The position numbers were made by a program, and so were the translations under genes. A model generated the notes under the pieces. It saw only the letters and a program-made list of their open reading frames with translations. It had not been told where the DNA came from and made no database searches. From NCBI GenBank assembly GCA_947595555.1, contig CANQES010000012.1, forward strand, positions 1 to 22,687: a DNA stretch of 22,687 bases. Direction: 5' to 3'. This document shows, in pieces, positions 8,725 to 15,533 of the stretch (position 1 is its first letter; the number at the start of each line of letters is the position of its first letter). The DNA is from an uncultured Clostridia bacterium (GTDB lineage Bacteria > Bacillota > Clostridia > TANB77 > CAG-508).

Positions 8725-9258
8725 TTAAAAATATCTTGTTAAGATTGTGTTTCCTTTATATTCATTTTCTATATAGTATCCAAATTTTTGCATTAATGGA
8801 TATAAAATAATTGTTAGGATTAAGTTATAAATTACTTCTATTGTTAATATTTTTATGAAATTCCATATTTCTAAATTTGTTACTAAAATTATATAGTTTA
8901 AGATATATATTAATATTTCAAATATTGCAGTTGCTACCATTATCATTACCATAATGGTGACTCTACTATCTTTTGAAAAGTTTTTATCAAATAGTGCTGC
9001 TAAAAATCCTACTAATGCTAGTCCTACTGCATTAAGTCCTACTTTTGTTCCTATTATTAAGTCTAATAATATTCCTATAATAAATCCATATGTCGCCCCC
9101 ATAGTTTTTTTCGAAAAAAGTCCTATGAAAAGTACATATATTACAAATAGGTTCGGCATGATACCACTAATGGTAAACCAATTAAAAAAATTAGCTTGTA
9201 AAATATAAATGAATATAGTTAATATTATTAAACTAATATGAATAACTACTTTTTTCAA
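8725..9258 (-). CDS. mreD: Rod shape-determining membrane protein MreD
   Basis: 177 residues and almost entirely hydrophobic, with about five transmembrane helices; the first is VVIHISLIILTIFIYILQ. The sequence after it (NFFNWFTISGIMPNLFVIYVLF) contains the 'PNL' stretch typical of MreD. MreD is an integral membrane partner of MreC and MreB in the elongasome. The start is TTG at 9258 after GGAGAGGT. It lies 17 bases after mreC and 19 bases before mrdA. MreD families diverge strongly in sequence, so position in the operon is the main support. Confidence 0.9.
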   Translation of the reverse strand: MKKVVIHISLIILTIFIYILQANFFNWFTISGIMPNLFVIYVLFIGLFSKKTMGATYGFIIGILLDLIIGTKVGLNAVGLALVGFLAALFDKNFSKDSRVTIMVMIMVATAIFEILIYILNYIILVTNLEIWNFIKILTIEVIYNLILTIILYPLMQKFGYYIENEYKGNTILTRYF

Positions 9259-9275
9259 TTGGCTTACCTCTCCTT

Positions 9276-10091
9276 CTATTTGTTTGTTACTACTAATACA
9301 GTTCCTATTTTGTCAAAGTTAACAGCTGTTTCTATTAATGCATATCTGTCTGTCATGTTTTGGGTATTTACTACTTTTTTTACATTCCCTACATGAATTC
9401 CTTTTGGATAAATTCCACCTAATCCTGATGTTTCAATGCTGTCGCCTTGTATCATATTGCTGTCAGTTGGAATATACATTGCTCTTAATGATGATTTGTC
9501 ATCTAAGGTTCCTTTGCATACGATTGTTTCTTGTGTTGTACTCATTAAACAACTAACTGAACTTGCTGTGTCAATTATAGTTTGTACTTTTGCGGTTGAA
9601 TCAGTAACAGATATAACATGTCCAACTAACCCTTCGTCTCCAATGACTGTCATATTTTCTTCAACTCCGTCTTTTTTTCCAATGTTGATTATTATTGTTT
9701 TTGAATAATTACTAATGTCTTTATTTATAACATATCCTGGTATGGTTTTATATTCTCCATATTTTTCTGTTAGGTTTAAATATTCTCTTAATGTTTCATT
9801 TTGTGTTTTGATGTTTTCTAATTCTCGCAAAGCTTGCTCTAATTCACTGTTTTCTTGCCTTAGTTTTTCGTTTTCTTCTTTTAGTTTGTTAATGTCTGTA
9901 AAAAATGTATTATGTCCGCTGATTTTATTTTTTAAATAGGTTAGACCATTTTGAATTGGCATTACTAAATTGCTTGCTACATTTTCAAAGAAAGAGTTCC
10001 CTCTATCTCCATTCGAAAATATTACAATTGCGATTAATATGAGTATAGTTATAATAACGCCTATAATTCCAGCTTTTTTACTTTTATACAT
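9276..10091 (-). CDS. mreC: Rod shape-determining protein MreC
   Basis: 271 residues, typical of Firmicute MreC. An N-terminal membrane anchor (about 8-26, GVIITILILIAIVIF) is followed by a coiled coil at about 68-110, with repeated KLKEENEKLRQENSELEQ heptads, that mediates dimerisation. The C-terminal double beta-barrel domain (about 120-268) includes GKKDGVEENMTVIGDEGLVG and the SGLGGIYPKGIHVG signature near the end. It acts outside the membrane and links MreB filaments to PBP2. The start is ATG at 10091 with AAGGAG upstream. It follows mreB after 14 bases and precedes mreD after 17. Confidence 0.95.
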   Translation of the reverse strand: MYKSKKAGIIGVIITILILIAIVIFSNGDRGNSFFENVASNLVMPIQNGLTYLKNKISGHNTFFTDINKLKEENEKLRQENSELEQALRELENIKTQNETLREYLNLTEKYGEYKTIPGYVINKDISNYSKTIIINIGKKDGVEENMTVIGDEGLVGHVISVTDSTAKVQTIIDTASSVSCLMSTTQETIVCKGTLDDKSSLRAMYIPTDSNMIQGDSIETSGLGGIYPKGIHVGNVKKVVNTQNMTDRYALIETAVNFDKIGTVLVVTNK

Positions 10092-10105
10092 TGTACACTC
10101 CTTTT

Positions 10106-11138
10106 TTATTTTCTCTTTCTACTATTTATTAATACTGTTTTTAGCCTTTCTAAGTCTTCTAGTGTTTTTCCTGTTCCTCTTACTACACATTCAAGTGGAG
10201 ATTCTGCAATATATACTGGCATCCCTGTTTCTATACTTATTAGCTTGTCCAAATTCTTGATGAGTGCTCCTCCTCCTGCTAGGACAATTCCTTTTTCCAT
10301 TATGTCTGATGCTAATTCTGGTGGTGTTTTTTCTAATGTTAGTTTTACTATTTCTACAATTTTTGTTATAGATTCTTTAATCGCTTCTTCAATTTGTACT
10401 GATGTCACTATTATATTTCTTGGTAATCCATCACCTAAGTCTCTTCCTCTTACTTCCATAGATGTTTCTGTCATTAGTGGCATTGCACATCCTATCTCCA
10501 TTTTTATTTGTTCTGCCGTTGTTTCTCCGATGGCTAAGTTCATTTCATGTTTTATATAATTTACTATATCTTCATCTAATTCGTCTCCAGCTATTCTTAA
10601 TGAATGACTTACTACTATTCCTCCTAAGGAAATGACTGCAACTTCAGTTGTTCCTCCTCCTATGTCAACAATTATGCTTCCACTTGGCTCTCCTACTTCT
10701 ATGGAAGCTCCAATTGCTGCTGCCATTGGCTCTTCTATTAAGTAAACTTCTTTTGCTCCAGCTTGGATTACAGATTCTTCTACCGCTCTTTCTTCTACCT
10801 CCGTAATTCCAGAGGGTACACCTACTACGACTCTCGGTTTTCCTGCATTGTATCTTCTACTTACTTTTTCAATTAGATTTTTTAACATTAGTTGTGTTGC
10901 TGTAAAGTCTGCAATTACACCATCTTTTAATGGTCTTACTGCTTTTATTTGTTCTGGTGTTCTTCCGTAACATGTCTTTTGCTTCGTTTCCTGTTGCTAG
11001 AATGTTTCCTGTTTTTCTATCTATTGCTACGACTGAAGGTTCTTTTAATACAATTCCCTTTCCTTTTAATGTTACCAAAATATTGGCTGTTCCTAAGTCA
11101 ATTCCTATGTCTTTTGACCCAAATGTAAAAAAACTCAT
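10106..11138 (-). pseudogene. mreB: mreB, rod-shape actin homologue, with a one-base insertion
   Basis: The complete reading is an actin-like ATPase of 343 residues, the usual MreB length, interrupted by one extra base. The first 57 residues (MSFFTFGSKDIGIDLGTANI, phosphate-1 motif DLGTAN, then ATGNEAKDML) are in one frame. The rest (GRTPEQIKAVRPLKDGVIAD, then the IDIGGGTTEVAV phosphate-2 motif and the LAGGGALIKNLD adenosine motif) is in another. Removing one base, the G at 10967 on the plus strand (a C in the coding strand between TTA and GGA), restores the family sequence exactly. As given, translation stops after 89 residues. MreB is normally essential in rods and the surrounding operon is intact. 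A sequencing error is therefore more likely than true loss; no slippery heptamer suggests programmed frameshifting. Confidence 0.92.
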
Positions 11139-11168
11139 TTTCTTGTTTCCTTTCTTTTTTTCAAAATT

Positions 11169-11873
11169 TTAATCTTTTGTTTCTGAAAATATTTTTGAAA
11201 AAATACTGGTATAGGTTTTATCTCCTATTACTAAGTGGTCTAATAATTGAATTCCTAATAAATTGGTAGCTTTGTACAAACGCTCTGTAAATTCTATGTC
11301 TATTTCGCTTGGCGTTGCATCTCCACTAGGATGATTATGAACTAAAATTATTTTTGGTGCTTTTATTTTTATTGGTTCTTCTAATATGTCTTTTATTGAT
11401 ACATTTGCAAAGTTTGTTCCTCCAATTGCTATGTCTTGCATTTTTAAAATGTCATTTTTATTGTTTAGTATTATATTTTTTACTATTTCTCTTTTTTGAA
11501 ATCTTAATTCTTCCATCATGATTTTTGCTAAATCATATGGTTCTGTTATTGTTATTCTTTTGAAAGTGGTAGGCATCGCCATGCGACTGGCTAGTTCCCC
11601 TACTGCTTTTAATTGGATGGCTTTTACTTTTCCTATGCCATTGATTTCCATTAGTTCTTGTAAACTAATATGTCTTAAAAAATTAAGTCCTTCTATGTCT
11701 GTTTTATTACGGTTTAATACTTTTTGTGCTAATTGCACAGCGGTTTCTTGTTTTGTTCCTGTTTTTATTATTATTGCTAGTAATTCTGCATTTGATAAAG
11801 ATTTTTCTCCATGCCATTCTAATTTTTCATAAGGTCTTTCTAATTCTGGTAATTCTTTTATTGGTATTGGCAA
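11169..11873 (-). CDS. radC: RadC-family JAMM/MPN+ protein
   Basis: 234 residues, normal length. The N-terminus KELPELERPYEKL is the family start. A helix-hairpin-helix stretch (MEINGIGKVKAIQLKAVGEL) lies around residues 75-95. A JAMM-type metal site is formed by HNHPSGDATPSEID around residues 177-190 (HxH and downstream Asp), with LLDHLVIGD following. RadC was named for repair, but its biochemical role is unsettled; the fold is that of metal-dependent MPN+ hydrolases. The start is TTG at 11873, supported by alignment to the family N-terminus and an AAAGGA site nine bases upstream. It precedes mreB by 30 bases, the standard Firmicute arrangement. Confidence 0.93.
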   Translation of the reverse strand: MPIPIKELPELERPYEKLEWHGEKSLSNAELLAIIIKTGTKQETAVQLAQKVLNRNKTDIEGLNFLRHISLQELMEINGIGKVKAIQLKAVGELASRMAMPTTFKRITITEPYDLAKIMMEELRFQKREIVKNIILNNKNDILKMQDIAIGGTNFANVSIKDILEEPIKIKAPKIILVHNHPSGDATPSEIDIEFTERLYKATNLLGIQLLDHLVIGDKTYTSIFSKIFSETKD

Positions 11874-11904
11874 TTGATATTTTCCTTTCTTGTTCTGATT
11901 ACCC

Positions 11905-12162
11905 CTATATTTTTTTATATATGTAAATAGCTAGTACCATTCCTATAATACTAGATATACTTATTTTAAACATTAGTGCAAATGTTACTTTCATAACACT
12001 CAAGTCTAATACTATTGGATTCTCTAGTCCAAAGCTTCCACTGTATGATAACCACCATAGCCAGTCTACTTTTGATGCTAGTTCTCCCAATAATCCCCCT
12101 ACTACTAATCCTGATAAAATAAATATTAATAATATCCATATATTTTTTTCTCTTGTGGCCAT
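11905..12162 (-). CDS. DUF4321-family small membrane protein
   Basis: 85 residues with three hydrophobic segments: about 9-27 (WILLIFILSGLVVGGLLGEL), a short one in the middle, and 62-83 (MFKISISSIIGMVLAIYIYK). The N-terminal glycine-rich helix, the central GLENPIVLDLSVMKVTFAL and the position directly upstream of radC-mreB fit DUF4321, a clostridial family of unknown function. GGAGGT lies seven bases before the ATG. It is the first gene of the operon, 31 bases before radC. No function can be stated; co-transcription with cell-shape genes suggests an envelope role. Confidence 0.78.
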   Translation of the reverse strand: MATREKNIWILLIFILSGLVVGGLLGELASKVDWLWWLSYSGSFGLENPIVLDLSVMKVTFALMFKISISSIIGMVLAIYIYKKI

Positions 12163-12225
12163 TTTCTACCTCCATTTTTTCTTCGTTTTTTCTTACGGCT
12201 ATTTTGTTTTTATTCTACTTTTGGT

Positions 12226-12254
12226 ATTATATATTGAATTTTTATTTTTTTCAA
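12226..12254 (-). promoter_or_regulatory. Sigma-A type promoter of the DUF4321-radC-mre-mrdA-minC operon
   Basis: Minus-strand TTGAAA (12254-12249) and perfect TATAAT (12231-12226) are separated by 17 bases. The predicted start is near 12219, giving a leader of about 57 bases to the DUF4321 ATG. No other convincing promoter was seen inside the operon, where gaps are 14-31 bases, so this probably drives all seven genes. Confidence 0.65.
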
Positions 12255-12302
12255 GTAGATTAATGTATTTGTTATAAAATTTTTAAGTTGAATGCTTATT
12301 AA

Positions 12303-12331
12303 TTACCAAAAATTGTGCCTTTTCATATAAT
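12303..12331 (+). promoter_or_regulatory. Candidate promoter of the mecA-like gene
   Basis: TTACCA (12303-12308) and TATAAT (12326-12331) spaced by 17 bases. A second TATAAT sits at 12343-12348 without a good -35. The leader would be about 45 bases and carries AAGGAGGA just before the ATG at 12383. The -35 is a 4 of 6 match, so support is moderate. Confidence 0.45.
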
Positions 12332-12382
12332 GGTATAAGTAGTATAATATATTTAGTAGTTGTTAAGGAGGATTTTAACTTT

Positions 12383-12991
12383 ATGAAAATAGAAAAATTG
12401 GCAGAAAATAAAATTAGAGTGATTATTAATTCTGATGACATAGAAAAAATTAATCTTGATTTTCATTCTGTAATGTCTAAAGCTGTTGAAACTCAAGGAC
12501 TTTTTTTTGATATTTTAAAAAAGGCTGAAAAAGAAGTGAATTTTCATACAGATGGATGTAAATTACTTGTAGAAGCTTTTTCTTCTCATAATGATTTTTG
12601 GGTTTTTATGATTACAAAATATAAAAATGAGAATGATACGTCTAAAAAAAAGTTAAGTGTGAAAAAGAAAACTGTTATTTTTGATTGTTGTAAAGTTTAT
12701 GATTTTGATGATTTTAATACTTTTTGCGATTTTTGTAATTCTTTACATAAAATAAAAAATTTTGATATAAAAAAATTATGTAAAGATTCATCTTTATATA
12801 AATATCATTATACATATTATTTAGTTTTATCAAATATTAATGAACATTATATTTATAAGAATATTTTCTTTTCCTTAATATCAGAATTTGCTAATGTTGT
12901 TAAACATTCAGAAAGTTTTGAAAATAAGTTAATGGAACATGGTAAGTTAATTATAAAGAAAAATGCTATTTTAGTAGGCAAAAATTTATGA
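12383..12991 (+). CDS. mecA: MecA-type adaptor protein for ClpC
   Basis: 202 residues. The N-terminal domain (about 1-80) begins MKIEKLAENKIRVIINSDDI, as MecA does, and binds substrates in known members. A lysine-rich linker (about 85-103) follows. The C-terminal domain (about 105-200) has the family's DDFNTFCDFCNSL, SSLYKYHYTYYLVL and final EHGKLI features, and in Bacillus this part binds ClpC. MecA delivers proteins to the ClpCP protease and has roles in competence and stress control; the substrates here are unknown. AAGGAGGA lies ten bases before the ATG. The gene is divergent from the mre operon. Its stop codon overlaps a strong hairpin. Sequence divergence is high, so the family call is firmer than any functional call. 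Confidence 0.82.
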   Translation: MKIEKLAENKIRVIINSDDIEKINLDFHSVMSKAVETQGLFFDILKKAEKEVNFHTDGCKLLVEAFSSHNDFWVFMITKYKNENDTSKKKLSVKKKTVIFDCCKVYDFDDFNTFCDFCNSLHKIKNFDIKKLCKDSSLYKYHYTYYLVLSNINEHYIYKNIFFSLISEFANVVKHSESFENKLMEHGKLIIKKNAILVGKNL

Positions 12992-13022
12992 TTGTATCAG
13001 TTTCTATAAAACTGATACAATC
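12990..13022 (+). terminator. Perfect 14-bp hairpin at the end of mecA
   Basis: GATTGTATCAGTTT (12990-13003), loop CTATA, then AAACTGATACAATC (13009-13022). The left arm starts inside the TGA stop. It is followed by ATATTATTATATTT rather than a pure T-run, so it may be a weak terminator, an mRNA-end stabiliser, or a protein-binding dyad next to the promoter of the following gene. Confidence 0.6.
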
Positions 13023-13048
13023 ATATTATTATATTTATTCCATATAAT
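13020..13048 (+). promoter_or_regulatory. Sigma-E-like promoter of the M23 peptidase gene
   Basis: TCATATT (13021-13027), 13 bases, CATATAAT (13041-13048). This matches the Bacillus sigma-E consensus (TCATATT, 13-15 bases, CATACAAT) at all seven -35 positions and seven of eight -10 positions. The TTG start lies 18 bases after the -10 box, so transcription would begin at the edge of the GGGGTGA binding site. It overlaps the right arm of the preceding hairpin by two bases. Known biology: sigma-E directs mother-cell genes in sporulation. That it applies here is inference. Confidence 0.45.
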
Positions 13049-13066
13049 GTTATGGGGTGAATTCTT

Positions 13067-14120
13067 TTGCTTATAAAATCATTTAAACTAAGTAAAAAAT
13101 TATTTATTATTTGTTTTATTGGTATTTTGATTTTTTCTAGTATCATAATTTTTAATTCATTTGCTAATGAAAATGAAAATACAGAAAAAATGTCAGAACA
13201 AAAAAATGATTTTATAAAATGGGTTGATTTTAATATAACTGCAGATGCTTTGAATAAGACTGCCAAGCTGGATATTGATTCTCATTGTAATAATAGTGAT
13301 ATAAAATATAATTGGATTGAACTTTTGGCTTATCTTGCTTGTAAAAACGGACGGAAACTTTAAAAATTTTAAACAAACTGATTTGAATAAGCTTATTGAA
13401 GAGCTTCAAAGTGGTTTAACTATGGAAGATTTAACTCAAGATATGAAATTTTATGATTATTATTATAAAAGCTATTGTGCTGTTTTAAGTGGTTTTATTG
13501 GTAACTATTCAATTGAAATTCCTTCCGAAGATGGTTCAAAATCTTATGAAGAAAAGTATGGTTTGAAAGCTTTTCTCCCTATTGCAAAAAATTATAGTTT
13601 TAGTCATTATGATGATTTTGGCAATTCTAGATCTTATGGTTTTAAGAGAACACATCTTGGAAATGATTTAATGGGAAGTATCGGAACTCCTATTATTGCT
13701 GTTGAATCTGGTGTAATTGAAAATTTAGGTTGGAATCAATATGGTGGTTGGAGAATTGGAATTAGGAGTTTTGATACTCAAAGATATTATTATTATGCAC
13801 ATCTAAGGAAAAATCATCCTTATGCCGAAGGACTGGAAGTAGGCATGCATGTAAAAGCTGGCGACGTAATTGGCTATTTGGGTATGACTGGCTATAGCAT
13901 TAAGGAAAATGTAAATAATATCAATGTACCACATTTGCATTTTGGAATGCAATTAATTTTTGATGAATCACAAGTGGATAGTCCAAATGAGATTTGGATT
14001 GATGTTTATCAAATTATTGAATTTTTGAAGAAAAATCGTAGTGAAGTTTATATGTCTAATACGGAAACAAAAGATTATGAACGAAAATTTGATTTTATGG
14101 ATAGTAATTTAATGGAATAA
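13067..14120 (+). pseudogene. M23 (LytM-type) peptidase, membrane-anchored, with a one-base insertion
   Basis: Joined across one extra base the product is 350 residues. It starts at TTG 13067 behind GGGGTGA (13054-13060). An N-terminal transmembrane segment or signal (about 9-33, KLFIICFIGILIFSSIIIF) precedes a helical region containing KWVDFNITADALNKTAKLDI and NWIELLAYLACK. The M23 domain (about 165-330) has HxxxD as H196 and D200 (THLGND) and HLH as H289 and H291 (PHLHFG), so the zinc site is complete. M23 enzymes cut peptidoglycan peptides. The frame breaks after Gly95: removing the C at 13352 gives CKNGGNFKNF, matching the clostridial relatives I recall. As given, translation ends after 98 residues. 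Sequencing error and recent mutation are both possible. The promoter hints at sporulation. Confidence 0.85.
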
Positions 14121-14134
14121 ATAAATGAGAAAAT

Positions 14135-14168
14135 GAGGAATTGGGGACGGCCCCATATTCCTCTTTTT
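14135..14168 (+). terminator. GGGGAC-repeat hairpin acting as terminator between M23 and htrA-like genes
   Basis: GAGGAATTGGGG, loop ACGG, CCCCATATTCCTC, then TTTTT. The arms pair over about 12 bp with one bulged base. The T-run on the plus strand makes it a rho-independent terminator for the M23 gene. Its T-run overlaps the stop codon of the convergent protease gene. The core is the same as in the repeats at 15378-15418 and 21777-21816. Confidence 0.75.
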
Positions 14169-15303
14169 ATCGTTTTCCTAACTGAATCTTTATGTCTCGA
14201 TTTATTTTTCCTCTCGTTATTTTAAGAGTTACTATATCATTCGGTCTTTTTGTATATATATACTCTCTTAAATCATTCATCGTATTTAATTGGATGTTAT
14301 CTATATTTGTTATAATGTCTCCTTCTTTTAATTCTGTCATGTCTGCTGGTCCATTTTTCGTAATTTGTACTACATAAATTCCTTTTTTAAAGTTGATGTT
14401 GGTCTCTTCTTTTAAATATGGTATTACTTCTTTATCAAAAGCATATATTCCTATTGTTGCTTCTTGAAAATTCCCTGTATGTCTAAAACTTTCAATAATT
14501 GGTTTTACAATGTTAATTGGTATGGCAAATCCAATTCCTTCTGCTGATGATATTTTTACAGTGTTTATTCCTATTACTTTTCCATCTGGATAAATAAGTG
14601 GTCCACCACTGTTTCCTGGATTGATAGTTGCATCTGTTTGTATTAAATTCGTCATATAGGAGTCTTTATTTTCTTCTTCTAGTTTAATAGTTCTATTTTT
14701 TGCACTTATTATTCCTGATGTTACTGTTCTTCTGAATTCGAATCCAATAGGATTTCCAATTGCATATACAGTCTCGCCTACTCTTATCTTGCTGGAGTCT
14801 CCTAATTCAACATATTCCAAATTTTTAGCATTAATCTTTGTAAGTGATAAGTCTAAATCGCTATCACTCCATACTACTGTTCCTTCATAATGGTTTCCGT
14901 TTTCTAAAGTAATATAACATTGACTATATTGACTTCCTGTAACATGAGCATTGCTCAAAATGTACCCATTGTCTGTAACTATAATTCCAGTTCCCAATCC
15001 TAGTTCACTTTCTGTACTTTTTGATAATATACTGTCCCCTGTACTTTTTAGTTTTGAAATTCCTACTACCTTTCTTGTTGTTTGTTCTATAATATCTGCT
15101 ACTTTTTCATTGTTTTTGACTGCTTCATCCACAGTTTGTAAGTTTTCTGTGTACAATGTTTTTGTTGTTTCATATTCAGAAGGTGTAATGTCTATGTTTT
15201 TATATGTAGTGTATAAATAGAACCCAAAAATCCATAAAAATATTGATATAATTGTAATTATTATGGCTTTTCTTTTATAGTTTTTTTGTTTCCTTTTTTT
15301 CAA
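14167..15303 (-). CDS. HtrA/DegP-like membrane-anchored serine protease with PDZ domain
   Basis: About 378 residues. The upstream ATG at 15333 places the AGGTGG ribosome site inside the coding region, so I take the TTG at 15303, six bases after that site. A basic N-terminus and one transmembrane helix (about 13-32, AIIITIISIFLWIFGFYLYT) put the protease outside the cell. The trypsin-like domain (about 70-270) has a complete triad: His120 (SNAHV), Asp151 (DLDLSL) and Ser232 (GNSGGPL). A PDZ domain follows at about 285-375 (NGPADMTELKEGDIITNID). Family members degrade or refold damaged exported proteins. It is convergent with the M23 gene and divergent from the NRPS gene, with GGGGAC repeats on both sides. 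Gene name not assigned because paralogues (htrA, htrB, degP) cannot be told apart. Confidence 0.93.
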   Translation of the reverse strand: MKKRKQKNYKRKAIIITIISIFLWIFGFYLYTTYKNIDITPSEYETTKTLYTENLQTVDEAVKNNEKVADIIEQTTRKVVGISKLKSTGDSILSKSTESELGLGTGIIVTDNGYILSNAHVTGSQYSQCYITLENGNHYEGTVVWSDSDLDLSLTKINAKNLEYVELGDSSKIRVGETVYAIGNPIGFEFRRTVTSGIISAKNRTIKLEEENKDSYMTNLIQTDATINPGNSGGPLIYPDGKVIGINTVKISSAEGIGFAIPINIVKPIIESFRHTGNFQEATIGIYAFDKEVIPYLKEETNINFKKGIYVVQITKNGPADMTELKEGDIITNIDNIQLNTMNDLREYIYTKRPNDIVTLKITRGKINRDIKIQLGKR

Positions 15304-15377
15304 AATTTTCCACCTCAAAAATATTATGTGCAAAATGTAAGTTTTTAAACTTTTTTATTAAAGTTTGTAAGGATAAT

Positions 15378-15418
15378 GGAGCCGTCCCCAATTCCGATGA
15401 GCCTGTCCCCAATTCCGC
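15378..15418. repeat. Two tandem copies of the GGGGAC repeat arm
   Basis: Two direct copies of a 20-21 base unit, GGAGCCGTCCCCAATTCCGA (15378-15397) and TGAGCCTGTCCCCAATTCCG (15398-15417). They are related to the right arm of the hairpins at 14135 and 21777 in inverted sense. They lie between the divergent protease and NRPS genes, directly upstream of the NRPS promoter. Alone they do not form a terminator-like hairpin. Confidence 0.75.
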
Positions 15419-15436
15419 ATTTTCGTTTTAAATCTA

Positions 15437-15466
15437 TTGACATTTTTTATATAAAAAATATATAAT
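15437..15466 (+). promoter_or_regulatory. Near-consensus sigma-A promoter of the NRPS-kinase operon
   Basis: Perfect TTGACA (15437-15442) and perfect TATAAT (15461-15466) separated by 18 bases. The predicted start is near 15473, with a leader of about 60 bases carrying AAGGATGA before the ATG at 15534. No obvious operator dyad was seen. The strength of the match suggests high or constitutive initiation unless repressed. Confidence 0.75.
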
Positions 15467-15533
15467 GACATAAATTGTAGATTATTGTACTTTTAAGTCG
15501 ATTTTACTAGATATACAAAAGGATGATTGAAAT

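Noticed and set aside
10869..11138. The N-terminal MreB fragment as an independent 89-residue gene, or mreB as a programmed frameshift
   Set aside because: The last 30 residues of the fragment are unlike any MreB and exactly match the shifted reading of the family sequence. There is no slippery heptamer or stimulatory structure at the junction.
11966..12175. A 69-codon minus-strand frame overlapping the DUF4321 gene
   Set aside because: It is the out-of-frame reading of DUF4321, which has the better ribosome site and recognisable membrane segments.
15341..15366. AAACTTT / AAAGTTT dyad upstream of the protease gene as an operator or terminator
   Set aside because: Only 7 bp of A/T pairs, which is expected by chance in this base composition.
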